A DNA stretch of 64,000 nucleotides from Planctomycetota bacterium (lineage in GTDB: Bacteria > Planctomycetota > Planctomycetia > Pirellulales > Lacipirellulaceae): NCBI GenBank assembly GCA_024278955.1, contig JAJRSE010000012.1:62001-126000 (forward strand). The letters run 5' to 3'. Shown here in pieces: positions 44,288-53,934 of the stretch; position 1 is the stretch's first letter, and each line of letters begins with the position of its first letter. A program made the position numbers and the translations under genes. The notes beneath the pieces are model-generated. The model was not told the DNA's origin. It ran no database searches and worked only from the letters and a program-made list of their open reading frames with translations.

Positions 44288-45547
44288 CTAAATCAGCATC
44301 CCGGCTACGCAGGCGGTCATAAAAGCAGCGAGCGTGCCGCCGAGCATGGCACGCAGTCCAAGTTGGGCGAGATCAGACCGCCGCTCGGGCGCAATGGCGC
44401 CGATCCCGCCTATTTGGATTCCAATGGAGCTGAAATTGGCAAAACCGCAGAGCGCGTAAGTGAGCAGTGTTACGGATCGCGAGTCGAGCGTCCCTTGCTC
44501 GATCGCGTCGGTAAGCTGGTAGTAGGCGAGCACTTCGTTAACCACCATCCGAGTGCCCAGTAGGCTGCCGGCCTCTTGGCACTGCTGCCATGGCACGCCT
44601 ATGAGCCAAGCGAACGGCGCGAACATCATGCCGAAAAACTTGTTGAGCGACCATGCGGCATCGCCTTCGTAGCCGAATAGCGAACCGGCCCAGGCAGCGC
44701 CTAAATCGATCATAGCAACCAAGGCGACGAAGGCGATCAACATGGCTGCGACGTTGATCGCCAACTGCATGCCGGTTGAGGCACCTTCGGCGGCGGCTTC
44801 GATGATGTTGACGCTTTTCGTTTCGACTTCGATCTCCACGCGTCCCGCGGTTTGCGAGTGCTCGGTCTCTGGCTGCATCACTTTTGCGATCAGTAACGCC
44901 GCTGGGGCTGAGATTACCGAAGCGGTAAGAAGGTGGCCAGGATCGATACCGATACGAATGTAAATCGCGAGTACTCCACCCGCGATCGTGGCAAAGCCGC
45001 CCACCATCACGACATTCAATTCCGAGAGCGTCATCTGGTTGATATACGGACGCACGACCAGCGGTGCCTCGGTTTGCCCAACAAAGATATTTGCAGCTGC
45101 CGACAGAGTTTCGGAACCCGAGGTGCCAACCGTTTTTTGCATCACAGCTGCAAAAAACCTGACGATTCGCTGCATAATGCCGAGGTGATACAAAATGCCC
45201 ATTAGCGACGAGAACAAAACAATCGTCGGCAATATGCCAAAAGCAAAGCAACGCCATAGCGTATACTGCGGCGGCAGCGGGGCGTCGCCCGGTTGTGGAT
45301 AAAGATCAAACAGAAACGCGGTGCCCGCGTCGGTGCAATGAATGATCGCATGGAAAAATGTTCCTAAGCCCGCAAACAGGTTTTGGCCGGTCGACGTTTT
45401 TAGAATCAGCAGGGCGAAGGCAAACTGGAGACCGAGCCCTCCTAGCACAATCCGCCAAGGAAAGCGGCGTTTGTGCGAACTCATCAGCCATGCCAGAGCA
45501 ACGAAAACGACGAGTCCTAGCAAGCTGGTGAGTCGTTCCATGGGCAC
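44288..45547 (-). CDS. nupC: concentrative nucleoside transporter (CNT family)
   Basis: 419 residues (Met3 is an alternative start) with about ten hydrophobic segments. CNT signatures: FGILPTIVLFSSLMGILYHLG, SETLSAAANIFVGQTEAPLVVRP (nucleoside and cation-binding loop), LNVVMVGGFATIAGGVLAIY, and ALCGFANFSSIGIQIGGIGA. It imports nucleosides with H+ or Na+. It is oriented with hpt, 145 bases upstream of it, and completes the salvage island. Confidence 0.93.
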   Translation of the reverse strand: MPMERLTSLLGLVVFVALAWLMSSHKRRFPWRIVLGGLGLQFAFALLILKTSTGQNLFAGLGTFFHAIIHCTDAGTAFLFDLYPQPGDAPLPPQYTLWRCFAFGILPTIVLFSSLMGILYHLGIMQRIVRFFAAVMQKTVGTSGSETLSAAANIFVGQTEAPLVVRPYINQMTLSELNVVMVGGFATIAGGVLAIYIRIGIDPGHLLTASVISAPAALLIAKVMQPETEHSQTAGRVEIEVETKSVNIIEAAAEGASTGMQLAINVAAMLIAFVALVAMIDLGAAWAGSLFGYEGDAAWSLNKFFGMMFAPFAWLIGVPWQQCQEAGSLLGTRMVVNEVLAYYQLTDAIEQGTLDSRSVTLLTYALCGFANFSSIGIQIGGIGAIAPERRSDLAQLGLRAMLGGTLAAFMTACVAGMLI

Positions 45548-45610
45548 AGTGGGATCCTGGGCATTGGGAAATCGGTGAACTGCTAGGCAATTTTTTTGCG
45601 ATATTTCTAT

Positions 45611-46459
45611 CTAGGCGCTGATCATGCAGTGATCGAGCATCGACTCAGCAGAGCAAACGTAGCTGATCAAAAACGGACCAAATTCTGCGTATCGAGCGCT
45701 TGCTTCGTCGAATCGCATTTTATAGACAATCTCTTTGAGGTATTCAGGGTTGGCCGCCCATAGCGTGACGCCCCATTCCCAGTCGTCGAGGCCCAAGCCG
45801 ACGCTAATCAGCTGGCTCACTTTACCGGCGAAAGCCATTCCGCTTCGGGCATGTTCGCTCATCAGTGCGTTGCGTTGGTCTTTGGTAAGGGTAAACCAGT
45901 TCTCGCCCACCTTGCGTTTTTTGTTCATCGGATAAAAACAGGTGCTTGGCCATTCCGAAAAAGTAGGGGTCAGCCGTTGCTCATTCATTTTCACCAGGCG
46001 GTCGGCATAGCCTTTTACTTTTGTGGCATAGGTAGGGCTGTCTTCGGTTTCGCCTTCTGCGACGAGCCGTTGGCCAAATTGCTCGACCGAGGGAACGTAT
46101 TCGCTGATTTCGGTCATCGAAACAAAGGAATAGCCAGGAACAATCGCCCGGCCCAGGCCGCCAGCCATCAGACGCTGGTGGACTCGGTCGACCTTCAGCG
46201 GGTCGGAATCCATGAGCATTAGGCCAAAATCGGCTTTGTGGCCGCTCACAACCGAGGTTTGCACTCGCAGGGGAGCGTCGTCTGCCTCAGAGTTGAGGGC
46301 CGCGATCACGTCGGCCCGCCCAGCGGAGAGCTGTTCTGCCGACATCGAGGCGAGAACCTCGCGATTCCAGGAGTAATACAGATGGCTGCAATGCCAGCCG
46401 CCTTCGGCAGGGCTGAGCGAAACTTCGACGGGCTTGCCCGTGTGGGTAGGACGATTCAT
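45611..46459 (-). CDS. hemQ: HemQ-like coproheme decarboxylase (chlorite dismutase family)
   Basis: 282 residues. The C-terminal half is diagnostic: STCFYPMNKKRKVGENWFTL (with the Tyr of the HemQ YPM motif), RNALMSEHARSGMAFAGKVSQLISVGLGLDDWEWGV (heme-ligand region) and IVYKMRFDEASARYAEFGPF. HemQ converts Fe-coproporphyrin III to heme b in the coproporphyrin-dependent pathway. The N-terminal half is less conserved. It is on the same strand as the nucleotidyltransferase upstream (102-base gap); co-transcription is possible. Confidence 0.87.
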   Translation of the reverse strand: MNRPTHTGKPVEVSLSPAEGGWHCSHLYYSWNREVLASMSAEQLSAGRADVIAALNSEADDAPLRVQTSVVSGHKADFGLMLMDSDPLKVDRVHQRLMAGGLGRAIVPGYSFVSMTEISEYVPSVEQFGQRLVAEGETEDSPTYATKVKGYADRLVKMNEQRLTPTFSEWPSTCFYPMNKKRKVGENWFTLTKDQRNALMSEHARSGMAFAGKVSQLISVGLGLDDWEWGVTLWAANPEYLKEIVYKMRFDEASARYAEFGPFLISYVCSAESMLDHCMISA

Positions 46460-46561
46460 GAGAAATATGCAACAACTCGATCAGGCGAAGTAACTGAGAA
46501 TAACCAGTTGGCATACTAGCAAATTTCCTACCAAGGCGGAAAGGGGCCGAATAAAAGATGA

Positions 46562-47188
46562 TTAAAAATCTTCCTCTTTCAATGCTTTCTGAGCGTCGTC
46601 CCATTTCAACTGAAACGCCTTACGCACACTTGGGGCAACCTTTTCAGCAAACTCACGAGGAAGCTTCAGGGTTTGAATGAGTTGTTGGACATCATTGAGG
46701 TCGCCTGCCCGATGAGAAGCCTGACCAGAGGCCAGTTTGAGTTCAATAATCGTCCTCAAATCCAAAATGCGAATTCCCTCTGCTTCGATAGCCGCATTTT
46801 CTGGGACCGGAAATGTAATTGCCCCCGGTTTACCTTCGCCCGGATATCCGCCCGTGATGAGAAAATCGATCTTCACGCCGGTCACCGTGTCTCGCAGATT
46901 TTTACTTTTTTCAAACGGTTTGATGTAGCCATGCCCCTCTAACTCTTCGTGGATTTTTGCGAGCCCTTCGGCCGTAACTAGCACATCGACATCCTCGGTA
47001 AATCGTCGATAGCCATGGAAGAACAGTGCCATGCCACCGACGATGGCGTAGTCGATATCAAGTTCTTGAAGTCGTTTTGCAATTCGTCGAAGTGTTTTGT
47101 GGACGGCACTGTTTCCTTCAAAGTGCATACTTCCCTCCTGGAGGGCCCAGTTGATGTCGGCGTTGAGGAGAGTTTCGTAAGTGTTCAT
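46562..47188 (-). CDS. nucleotidyltransferase-fold protein (AbiEii/DUF6036-like)
   Basis: 208 residues from ATG 47188; the longer start would overlap the next gene. The nucleotidyltransferase core reads YAIVGGMALFFHGYRRFTEDVDVLV (G-G motif, Arg-x-Thr-x-Asp-x-Asp), with a third acidic position in VKIDFLI. LDLRTIIELKLASG and a helical C-terminus follow. Such proteins can be AbiE-type toxins, aminoglycoside nucleotidyltransferase relatives or housekeeping. No AbiEi-type antitoxin gene is adjacent. It lies 52 bases after an unknown gene coupled to spoVR. Confidence 0.75.
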   Translation of the reverse strand: MNTYETLLNADINWALQEGSMHFEGNSAVHKTLRRIAKRLQELDIDYAIVGGMALFFHGYRRFTEDVDVLVTAEGLAKIHEELEGHGYIKPFEKSKNLRDTVTGVKIDFLITGGYPGEGKPGAITFPVPENAAIEAEGIRILDLRTIIELKLASGQASHRAGDLNDVQQLIQTLKLPREFAEKVAPSVRKAFQLKWDDAQKALKEEDF

Positions 47189-47240
47189 AATGATATCAAC
47201 TATTGTAGTCGAATTTCTTGCTCCGTGTAGTCGACACGCA

Positions 47241-47729
47241 CTAAGTCGACAAAACTTCATCAACCGTCGCGATAAAATCGTCCACGAGTCGTCCCAGCAC
47301 TTCGTGCGTAAGCGTTACCGCGACTCGCGAGCGGATAGCCCCAGGCTGCTTTTCGTATCGGTATAGCGCAATCGACCCGCCCCGCCGGAGAATCAGCTCG
47401 TAGTAATTCCTCGCCGTATCATTTTGTTGTGGCGGACTGCTACGCATCTGGACAATACAGCTATCGGCGTCGGTTTCAATCGGCGAGATTGGTTCGAGCA
47501 AGTAGTTCACACGGTTGCACAGCGACTGGCTCGCCAACTGCAAGCTTGCTATTTCGACTTGAGCCAGCTCGATTGTTTCGAGTACCAATTCGTACACCGA
47601 GGCGGCCAGTGAGCTGCTCTGGTCGACTTCGCAGCGCAGCCGACGCGAGCCCTCGGAGACCGAAATCTGCCGGTTCGACTGCCCTTGAATGCTGGACAAC
47701 TCGCTGAGGAAATCATCGCGAAGCTTCAT
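47241..47729 (-). CDS. uncharacterised protein translationally coupled to SpoVR
   Basis: 162 residues; no family recognised. The start ATG shares the ATGA with the spoVR stop. The sequence is soluble, with a polar N-terminus (RDDFLSELSSIQGQSNRQIS), a helical middle (YELVLETIELAQVEIASLQLA), a beta stretch around YYELILRRGGSIALYRYEKQ and a C-terminal helix LTHEVLGRLVDDFIATVDEVL. The tight overlap suggests it is made in proportion to SpoVR and may be a partner in the PrkA-DUF444-SpoVR system. Composition resembles its neighbours. Confidence 0.8.
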   Translation of the reverse strand: MKLRDDFLSELSSIQGQSNRQISVSEGSRRLRCEVDQSSSLAASVYELVLETIELAQVEIASLQLASQSLCNRVNYLLEPISPIETDADSCIVQMRSSPPQQNDTARNYYELILRRGGSIALYRYEKQPGAIRSRVAVTLTHEVLGRLVDDFIATVDEVLST

Positions 47730-49267
47730 GCGGCATCCTCCGAATCATCCGCCAGGTCCTCTGCATTTCCTGACCTCAAGTGGTGTTCTGAACCATCGTA
47801 AGAGACGACTACCTGCTCGTCTTCCAGGAAGGTGGCAATATGCACCGGGCGATTCCAAAGGCGATGTAAATTCTCTAGCGTGTCGTGAGCCTGATCCATC
47901 TGAAGCTCCACGTCCGAGTACTCGTGCTGCATGTAAAGCTCTCCCCGGTTTTTGTAATTGCCATCTACAACTGAAATCATAGGACGACCGCGGTTGGTCA
48001 AACTTTCAAGCAGCTGCCGCTTCACCTTCGGGAACTCTCGACTTTCGATCTCATAGGCCTCGCTATTTGGGTTGTAGCCAAAGCGGAACAGCTTGTGTTC
48101 GCGGACAAAATCGAGGGTCAGAAACTCGTCGATAAAAGTCAAATCGTTGTGGATACGACGAACTTCAAAAATTTTCTCTCGCCCGAGTCCTGCTCCGGTG
48201 TTCCAGTTTTCACGTTTCGCAAAGTCGTCACACTCCTCGTACTCGCGTCCAAATGCGCCGCGGTTCCAGCGATCTTCGATATTGCGAAACAGTTCGATAC
48301 CGACCTTGTAAGGATTTAACTGAGTTGGCGCACTGGCCATTGTGCCGCTGTGATGGTCGCAGTAATTCACCACGTCGGCTGCGGTGAGGCCTTGATTGAT
48401 CATGATCGTCGAATGCCAATAGCTGGCCCAACCCTCGTTCATGATTTTGGTTTGAGCTTGCGGTGCAAAGTAGTAGGCCTCATCTCGGACGATCGAAAGT
48501 AGGTCGGCTTGCCAGGCTTTCAGCGGTGCGTGTTCTAGCAGGAACCGCATGACATCGCGTTCGGGGGTTTCGGGGCAGGGGGTTTCTTCCGTCTGTTCGT
48601 CGATTCGATTTTGCTCTGCTTGTAGTTTCTCTTTGGGATTGATAAAGGGTTCCATGTAGCTCTTCGCGTCAAATCGTGGTGCCTTGTTCGAGTCGTCCCT
48701 TGTCTCTTCAGTAAAGTCAAATCGATCTGCGGTGTTTCGTCGTTTGATAAATGGCGAGTGAACGTCGATTAGGTCTTCGATGCTCAAGCAAATGTCGATG
48801 AAATCCTCGACTTCTTCGACACCGATCCTGTCCATAATCCTCCGTACTCGTGTCCCGTGGTTTGCAACTTCATCCATCATTTTGCGATTTGTATGCGTGA
48901 ACCACTGATTGTTCTTGAAAAAATCGCAGTGCCCGTAGACATGGGCCATAACCATCTTCTGGTCAATCGTCCCGTTGCAACGCATGAGATAGGCGTAGCA
49001 AGGGTCGTTGTTGATGACCATTTCGTAAATTTTCTGCAACCCGTAGTGATAGCCTTTGCTGAGCTGCTCGTACTCCATGCCAAATCGCCAATGCGGATAG
49101 CGTGTCGGAAAACCTCCTCGAGCAGCAATCTCGTTAAGCTGATCGGCATCAATCAGCTCGAAGATCGTCGGGTAGAAATCGAGCCCATAGCCGCGCGCAT
49201 ATTCCTCGATTTCCACTTGGATCGCAGCCAACTCGGGCGTCAGTTTCCCTAATTCCGCAGCAGCCAT
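47726..49267 (-). CDS. spoVR: SpoVR family protein
   Basis: 513 residues, the usual SpoVR/YcgB length. Characteristic stretches: EIEEYARGYGLDFYPTIFEL, YPHWRFGMEYEQLSKGYHYG, MAHVYGHCDFFKNNQWF, IMNEGWASYWHSTIMIN and NPYKVGIELFRNIEDRWNRG. The HVYGH and GWASYWH parts contain conserved His and Glu of unknown, possibly metal-binding, role. With PrkA and DUF444 it forms a conserved stress/starvation cluster. It lies 52 bases after the DUF444 gene and overlaps the downstream unknown gene by four bases. Confidence 0.93.
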   Translation of the reverse strand: MAAAELGKLTPELAAIQVEIEEYARGYGLDFYPTIFELIDADQLNEIAARGGFPTRYPHWRFGMEYEQLSKGYHYGLQKIYEMVINNDPCYAYLMRCNGTIDQKMVMAHVYGHCDFFKNNQWFTHTNRKMMDEVANHGTRVRRIMDRIGVEEVEDFIDICLSIEDLIDVHSPFIKRRNTADRFDFTEETRDDSNKAPRFDAKSYMEPFINPKEKLQAEQNRIDEQTEETPCPETPERDVMRFLLEHAPLKAWQADLLSIVRDEAYYFAPQAQTKIMNEGWASYWHSTIMINQGLTAADVVNYCDHHSGTMASAPTQLNPYKVGIELFRNIEDRWNRGAFGREYEECDDFAKRENWNTGAGLGREKIFEVRRIHNDLTFIDEFLTLDFVREHKLFRFGYNPNSEAYEIESREFPKVKRQLLESLTNRGRPMISVVDGNYKNRGELYMQHEYSDVELQMDQAHDTLENLHRLWNRPVHIATFLEDEQVVVSYDGSEHHLRSGNAEDLADDSEDAA

Positions 49268-49319
49268 GGTTGCTCCTCTCGTGCTCTTGGTGGTTTAACT
49301 TCTCGTCCTTTCATGGCGG

Positions 49320-50429
49320 TTATTGCCCTTTCCCCAAAAACGTCTTAATCGATTCGTAGATTCCTTCTCTGTCTTCGATCTCAGACAAGACGAGCTTCTC
49401 GTTATCGCTGTACTGTTTCCGCAAAGCGTCGATGAAATCGCCGCTGCCGTAGGGGCTCTCGACCTGCCCGTAACAAAAAACATTGGCCGCAGGCAACAGC
49501 TTATCGGAGAGTAATTCAAAAGCTTTCTGGTTGTCGTCGCCCCAGTTGTCGCCGTCCGAGAATTGAAAACAGTAGATGTTCCAGTCGGAAACAGGAAAGG
49601 ACTTTTCAATAAGTTCTGCGCAGACCTGGTACGCCGAACTGATGCGAGTGCCGCCGCTCTCGCGAGTATGATAGAAAGTGTTTTCATCAACTTCCTTGGC
49701 GGCGGCGTCGTGGATGATGTATCGCTTTTCGATGCCCTTGTATTGCTTGCCGAGCCAAGCATCGATCCAAAATGCCTCGGTCCGCACGATCTGTTTTTGC
49801 TCGTCGGTCATCGATCCCGAAACGTCCATCATGTAGATCACAACCGCGTTGACTTCTGGCCGCGGCACATCGTTCCACGAGCGATACTGTTTGTCGCTTT
49901 TGATCGGTACAATACAAGGGTTGTCTGGCTGGTAGTTGCCGGTCGAAATTTGCCGCCGCAAGGCGTTGAGGTAGGTGCGTTTGAAATGACGAAGCGACTC
50001 AGGTCCCGTCTGGCGGATGCTGTTGTACTTGGCCTTGTCCGACATAATACTGGCCGTCCCCTTGGGCTCGATCCGCGGGAGTTCCAGTTCTTCGCCAAGC
50101 ATTTCGGCAAGTTCGTCGAGATCGACTTCGACCTCAAGGAAATGCCCTGAGCCCGGCTCGCTACCTGCGCCGCCAGCCCCGCTGGAGCCTTCTCCCGGTT
50201 TGCCAACGGGGTCGCCGACTTCGCCATCTCCTTGGCCCACCCCGCCAGAGCCGTTGTCTCCGAATCGAAACCGCGGAATATCCAACTGAGGAATCGGAAT
50301 GCTCACCGTCTCTTTACCACGTCGACCGATCATTTCGCCGTGCGTGATGTACTTCCGAAGATTCTCACGAATTTTCCCACGCACAATCTGCTTGAACCGC
50401 CGTTGGTCGCGTTCGATATCCAGTATCAT
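49320..50429 (-). CDS. yeaH: DUF444 family protein (YeaH type)
   Basis: 369 residues from ATG 50429 ([20 protein letters not shown]); the further upstream frame enters repeat sequence. Features: a basic N-terminus, a Gly-rich linker ([15 protein letters not shown] to [12 protein letters not shown]), then a von Willebrand A-like domain with the MIDAS motif [14 protein letters not shown] and [12 protein letters not shown]. It is the usual partner of PrkA and SpoVR; molecular role unknown. Between it and prkA lies an inverted-repeat element. Confidence 0.92.
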   Translation of the reverse strand: MILDIERDQRRFKQIVRGKIRENLRKYITHGEMIGRRGKETVSIPIPQLDIPRFRFGDNGSGGVGQGDGEVGDPVGKPGEGSSGAGGAGSEPGSGHFLEVEVDLDELAEMLGEELELPRIEPKGTASIMSDKAKYNSIRQTGPESLRHFKRTYLNALRRQISTGNYQPDNPCIVPIKSDKQYRSWNDVPRPEVNAVVIYMMDVSGSMTDEQKQIVRTEAFWIDAWLGKQYKGIEKRYIIHDAAAKEVDENTFYHTRESGGTRISSAYQVCAELIEKSFPVSDWNIYCFQFSDGDNWGDDNQKAFELLSDKLLPAANVFCYGQVESPYGSGDFIDALRKQYSDNEKLVLSEIEDREGIYESIKTFLGKGQ

Positions 50430-50455
50430 GGGGCACCGTGATTGTGTTCTTTGTT

Positions 50456-50690
50456 GGTTCTTCAGGAATTCTAGTGGCTTCAATTATGGGTTCGTGTGTC
50501 CTGGAGGGACGATTGAAACTTGCACAATAGTTGTTGCCCGATCCCAAGTGCTACGATTCAGTCGTCCCTCCAGGACTACATGATTATGAATATTCGCAAC
50601 CCAGCAGTAAACTGCTGGGCTATTATCAAAAGTCCTTCCAGGACAACCGTCGCTCATCGCGGGATGAGCCACTGAAATTCCTGAAGAACC
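50456..50690. repeat. 235-bp nested inverted-repeat element inside the prkA operon
   Basis: A 23-base end GGTTCTTCAGGAATTCTAGT... (50456-50478) is inverted with two mismatches at 50668-50690. Nested inside, TCCTGGAGGGACGA (50499-50512) is exactly inverted at 50562-50575, and CCCAGCAGTAAACTGCTGGG (near 50602-50621) is a small hairpin. There is no coding frame. It resembles a MITE or REP cluster. Confidence 0.75.
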
Positions 50691-50733
50691 TATTTATTTA
50701 ATCGCGAAGGGCAAGATTATTTCTCTCAGTCGA

Positions 50734-52785
50734 TTAACTACTCTCTTTTGTATCTCCCCGTGCGAAGATACTCGCCACGTAGTTCAAGACGTCGGTGGCA
50801 CTTTCGTCGTCGTAGCCGTAGTCGCGGATGAGTCGTCCTTTAACGACATCGATTTTCTTTTGAGTGTCTTCGTCGATGACGTTAGAAACTAAGCTGGTGA
50901 GCTTGATCGAGTCTTTTTGATCTTCAAACAGCTTCAGCTCGAGCGCTTTGTTCAGGCGTTCGTTGGTTCGATAATCGAATTTCTTCCCGTCGATCGACAA
51001 CGCGCCAATGTAATTCATGATTTCGCGGCGGAAGTCGTCTTTGCGGCTTTCGGGAATATCAATTTTGTCTTCAATCGATCGCATCAGCCGCTCGTCAGGT
51101 TCCTCGTATTGCCCGGTAAAGGGGTTTTTCACCTTCTCCTTCTGCGTGTAAGCCTTGACGTTATCGAGGTAGTTGCCGCAGAGCCGAGCCAAGGCGTCTT
51201 CGTCGGCTGCTATGGCACGTTGGACTTCAAGTTTTACGATATTTTCGTATTCTTCTTTCACGACCCCGAGTAATTCGCGATATTCCTGTTTCAAATCTTC
51301 TTTATTGATCAAACTATGGTTTTTTAGCCCCGACTCTAACTCATTGAGCACCATAAACGGGTTGATCGAGGTCGCCTCGGGATGGGCAACCAGGGCGTTG
51401 GAGATCTTGTCTTGCACATAGCGAGGCGAGATGCCAATCAGTCCCTCGTTGACTGCCTGGTCTCGTAGCTCGGCAATATTCTCCTCGGTAAACCCAGGCA
51501 AAGTCTTGCCGTTGTAGAGTTTGAGCTTTTGCAAACGGGTAAGACCGGCATGCTTGGGCTCTTCGAGCCGAGTGAGCAAAGCCCACATCGCAGCCATCTC
51601 GATCGTGTGCGGAGCAATGTGTTTGCCTTGTACGGTTTGCTTGTTGTAATCTTTCTCGTAAATGCAGATCTCGTGTTCGAGCGTCGTGACGTAAGGGATA
51701 TCAATCTTTACAGTTCGATCGCGTAACGCTTCCATGAACTCGTTGTTCTGAAGACGACGATACTCGGGCTCGTTGGTATGACCGATAATGACTTCATCAA
51801 TATCGGTCTGAGCAAATTTCTTTGGTTTGATCTTGTGTTCCTGGCTCGCACCAAGCAAGTCGTACAAGAATGCGACGTCAAGCTTTAATACCTCGACAAA
51901 TTCAATCACACCTCGGTTGGCAACATTGAACTCGCCATCGAAATTAAACGCCCGCGGGTCGCTGTCGCTTCCGTAGATCGCTATTTTGCGATAGTTGATA
52001 TCGCCCGTCAGCTCGGTCGCGTCCTGATTTTTTTCGTCTTTGGGTTGGAAGGTGCCAATGCCGACGCGATCTTTCTCGCTCAGAATCACTCGCTTCACTC
52101 GGACATCCTGAATGACACGTGTCCAGTCGCCATCGTATTTTTTGAGACGCTCGTGATACATGAACCGGCAGAACGGATCGAGTTCGCCCCGAATGCGTAC
52201 CTGGAAATCGCCTTCGCCCTGGTTCGCATTCAGCTGGGCTGCGACTTCTTTGCGGAATCGTGTGGGAATCAGGTGCAAGGGCTCCTCGTTCATCGGACAC
52301 CAAGTCACTTCTTCAGGATTTTCCTCGTCCACCCAGCCGAGCGTGTAGAGCGCCCCCTCTTCCGATGCCGAGTATTTTTGGATTCCCTGTTTCATCAACC
52401 TGACGATCGTGCTCTTGCTGCTCCCTACAGGGCCATGCAGTAAGAGAACCCGTTTTTCGATGCCATATTCAAACGCAGCACTTTTTAAGGCATTAACAAG
52501 CCGATGCAGCGGAGCCCGTAGGCCAAAAACTGCGTCGCGACCTTCGTTGTCGGGGTCGTCGAAGAAGTAGTAATGGTGTTCCTTTTCGCGGCCTTTCATG
52601 ACCACGTCGGAACCGTAAGAGAGAATCATGTCGTAGACCCTCTGGTACGCAGTTCGCGTCACCTTGGGGTTCTCGCGGACGATGTCTAGATATTGCTCGA
52701 AGGTGCCCACCCAGTTCTTACGACGGAATTGATCGCGATCCTGATGGTCTGCTACCAGCGAAATAATCTCGCTCCCATTGGTCAT
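50734..52785 (-). CDS. prkA: PrkA-type serine protein kinase (YeaG)
   Basis: 683 residues. The N-terminal AAA-like PrkA domain has a P-loop in [21 protein letters not shown] near residue 118 and continues through HNEP-like [32 protein letters not shown]. The C-terminal domain distantly resembles cAMP-dependent kinase (residues about 430-650). In enterobacteria YeaG is involved in nitrogen and stress responses; in Bacillus, PrkA influences sporulation. It is the first gene of the prkA-DUF444-spoVR group. Confidence 0.95.
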   Translation of the reverse strand: MTNGSEIISLVADHQDRDQFRRKNWVGTFEQYLDIVRENPKVTRTAYQRVYDMILSYGSDVVMKGREKEHHYYFFDDPDNEGRDAVFGLRAPLHRLVNALKSAAFEYGIEKRVLLLHGPVGSSKSTIVRLMKQGIQKYSASEEGALYTLGWVDEENPEEVTWCPMNEEPLHLIPTRFRKEVAAQLNANQGEGDFQVRIRGELDPFCRFMYHERLKKYDGDWTRVIQDVRVKRVILSEKDRVGIGTFQPKDEKNQDATELTGDINYRKIAIYGSDSDPRAFNFDGEFNVANRGVIEFVEVLKLDVAFLYDLLGASQEHKIKPKKFAQTDIDEVIIGHTNEPEYRRLQNNEFMEALRDRTVKIDIPYVTTLEHEICIYEKDYNKQTVQGKHIAPHTIEMAAMWALLTRLEEPKHAGLTRLQKLKLYNGKTLPGFTEENIAELRDQAVNEGLIGISPRYVQDKISNALVAHPEATSINPFMVLNELESGLKNHSLINKEDLKQEYRELLGVVKEEYENIVKLEVQRAIAADEDALARLCGNYLDNVKAYTQKEKVKNPFTGQYEEPDERLMRSIEDKIDIPESRKDDFRREIMNYIGALSIDGKKFDYRTNERLNKALELKLFEDQKDSIKLTSLVSNVIDEDTQKKIDVVKGRLIRDYGYDDESATDVLNYVASIFARGDTKESS

Positions 52786-53934
52786 CTCTACTTCCTCCTA
52801 CGTTTGGCCATGAGTTCTGCAAACGGCTCACAGGCAACTCATAGATGAACTTTAGAAAGTGTTTACACTCGAATCGAAACTCCTTGTCTTTCACACAGCA
52901 TTTACGACATCGCACTCTCGACATGCCCAAGTTCCAACTATCAGCAACGCATCCTTGCGAGATCGCTTGAGGAGATCACTCGATTGAAAACAAAACTTAC
53001 AGCCGCGTTAGGCAGCAGAGGTGGCAGCGGACTCGCACCCTCGTGTGGGGGATGATAGGAAGCTCGAAAAAGCGAGCTGTCCGAGAGAGGGACCGAGGTA
53101 AGCACTACGCGAAGCGAATGAACGCCTCAACTTGCAAGCCAGAGTGAACTCGAAAGCGAAAGTTGGCAAAGAGCGCTGAGGCCTTGGGTCTGGGGCGTCC
53201 TCGAAGTATTCGGGTCTGCCGCAGATCGACACCTCGCGTGTTTCGGTCGGAAGCAAATTTCGGCTCCGCCTCCCACGCATCTCAATTCTAGTATCAGCAG
53301 AACCCCGAGGTGAGGCAACATCGAGTTTCGTCCGAATGCTAGGTAGGGAGTCTTGAGGGAAGCAACTGGAGGGTTGCCGTAAGTGCTTTGATACAGGTGA
53401 GTTAGGAGTTTCCTTAATCGCTCGCATCTACTATCGGACCTAGAGCAGCGTCAGAATTTCCTCCTGGGAATTCGACATGTTGCTTGGACAGCTTGCAGAA
53501 ATCAGCAAGCTTTCTTTCTGCATCCATTCGTTAGCCGCTTGGGATTTCTCCCTCGCTTTTTTGCTAGCAGATTCAGCTACTGCACGTTTAGCTCTCGTGA
53601 GCAAGATTATTTCAGGGTTTTGCCTCAGAGCATTCTCAATGGCAGACTGCTAGCAACCTCGCGATTTTGGTGAGAAGGGAAAAGGGAATAGGAAAGAGGG
53701 AGGAATTTTTCCGATTATTCCCACTTTTCCGAAAGGCGAGACCCTGCGGACGCCGATATTGCTTGTACGTGATTGTTCTCGGGGGGGCCACCGAGACGCA
53801 CTGAGGTAATAAACCGAGCCAAGCATCTGCAAAGCGGATTGCAAGTTCCGGCTCGTTTGTTTGCCGATGTGCGTCGGTCACCAAGGCGGCAACTTAGCTT
53901 CGTTTCGAAGTGTTGAGTTGTCGAGGGTCGATCG
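52786..53934. other. 1.1-kb intergenic region with a structured, gene-less block
   Basis: The minus-strand frame at 53008-53427 (139 codons) has a Ser/Arg/Pro-biased product without any domain and I do not accept it. The same block shows several possible stems: AGCTCG (53061-53066) with CGAGCT (53073-53078), and GCCTCA (53124-53129) with TGAGGC (53177-53182) enclosing CAACTT and AAGTTG. A structured RNA or a repeat is possible; it is not a tRNA, tmRNA or RNase P RNA that I can recognise. The part 53440-53934 shows no feature. Confidence 0.35.

Noticed and set aside
47189-47263. Longer N-terminus of the nucleotidyltransferase
   Set aside because: It overlaps the unknown gene upstream and is Arg/Cys-rich; ATG 47188 fits better.
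50430-50483. Upstream extension of the DUF444 protein
   Set aside because: It comes from the inverted-repeat element; the family start [14 protein letters not shown] is at 50429.
53008-53427. 139-codon minus-strand open frame
   Set aside because: The product is biased to Ser, Arg and Pro, has no domain, and lies on a block with strong secondary structure; treated as non-coding.
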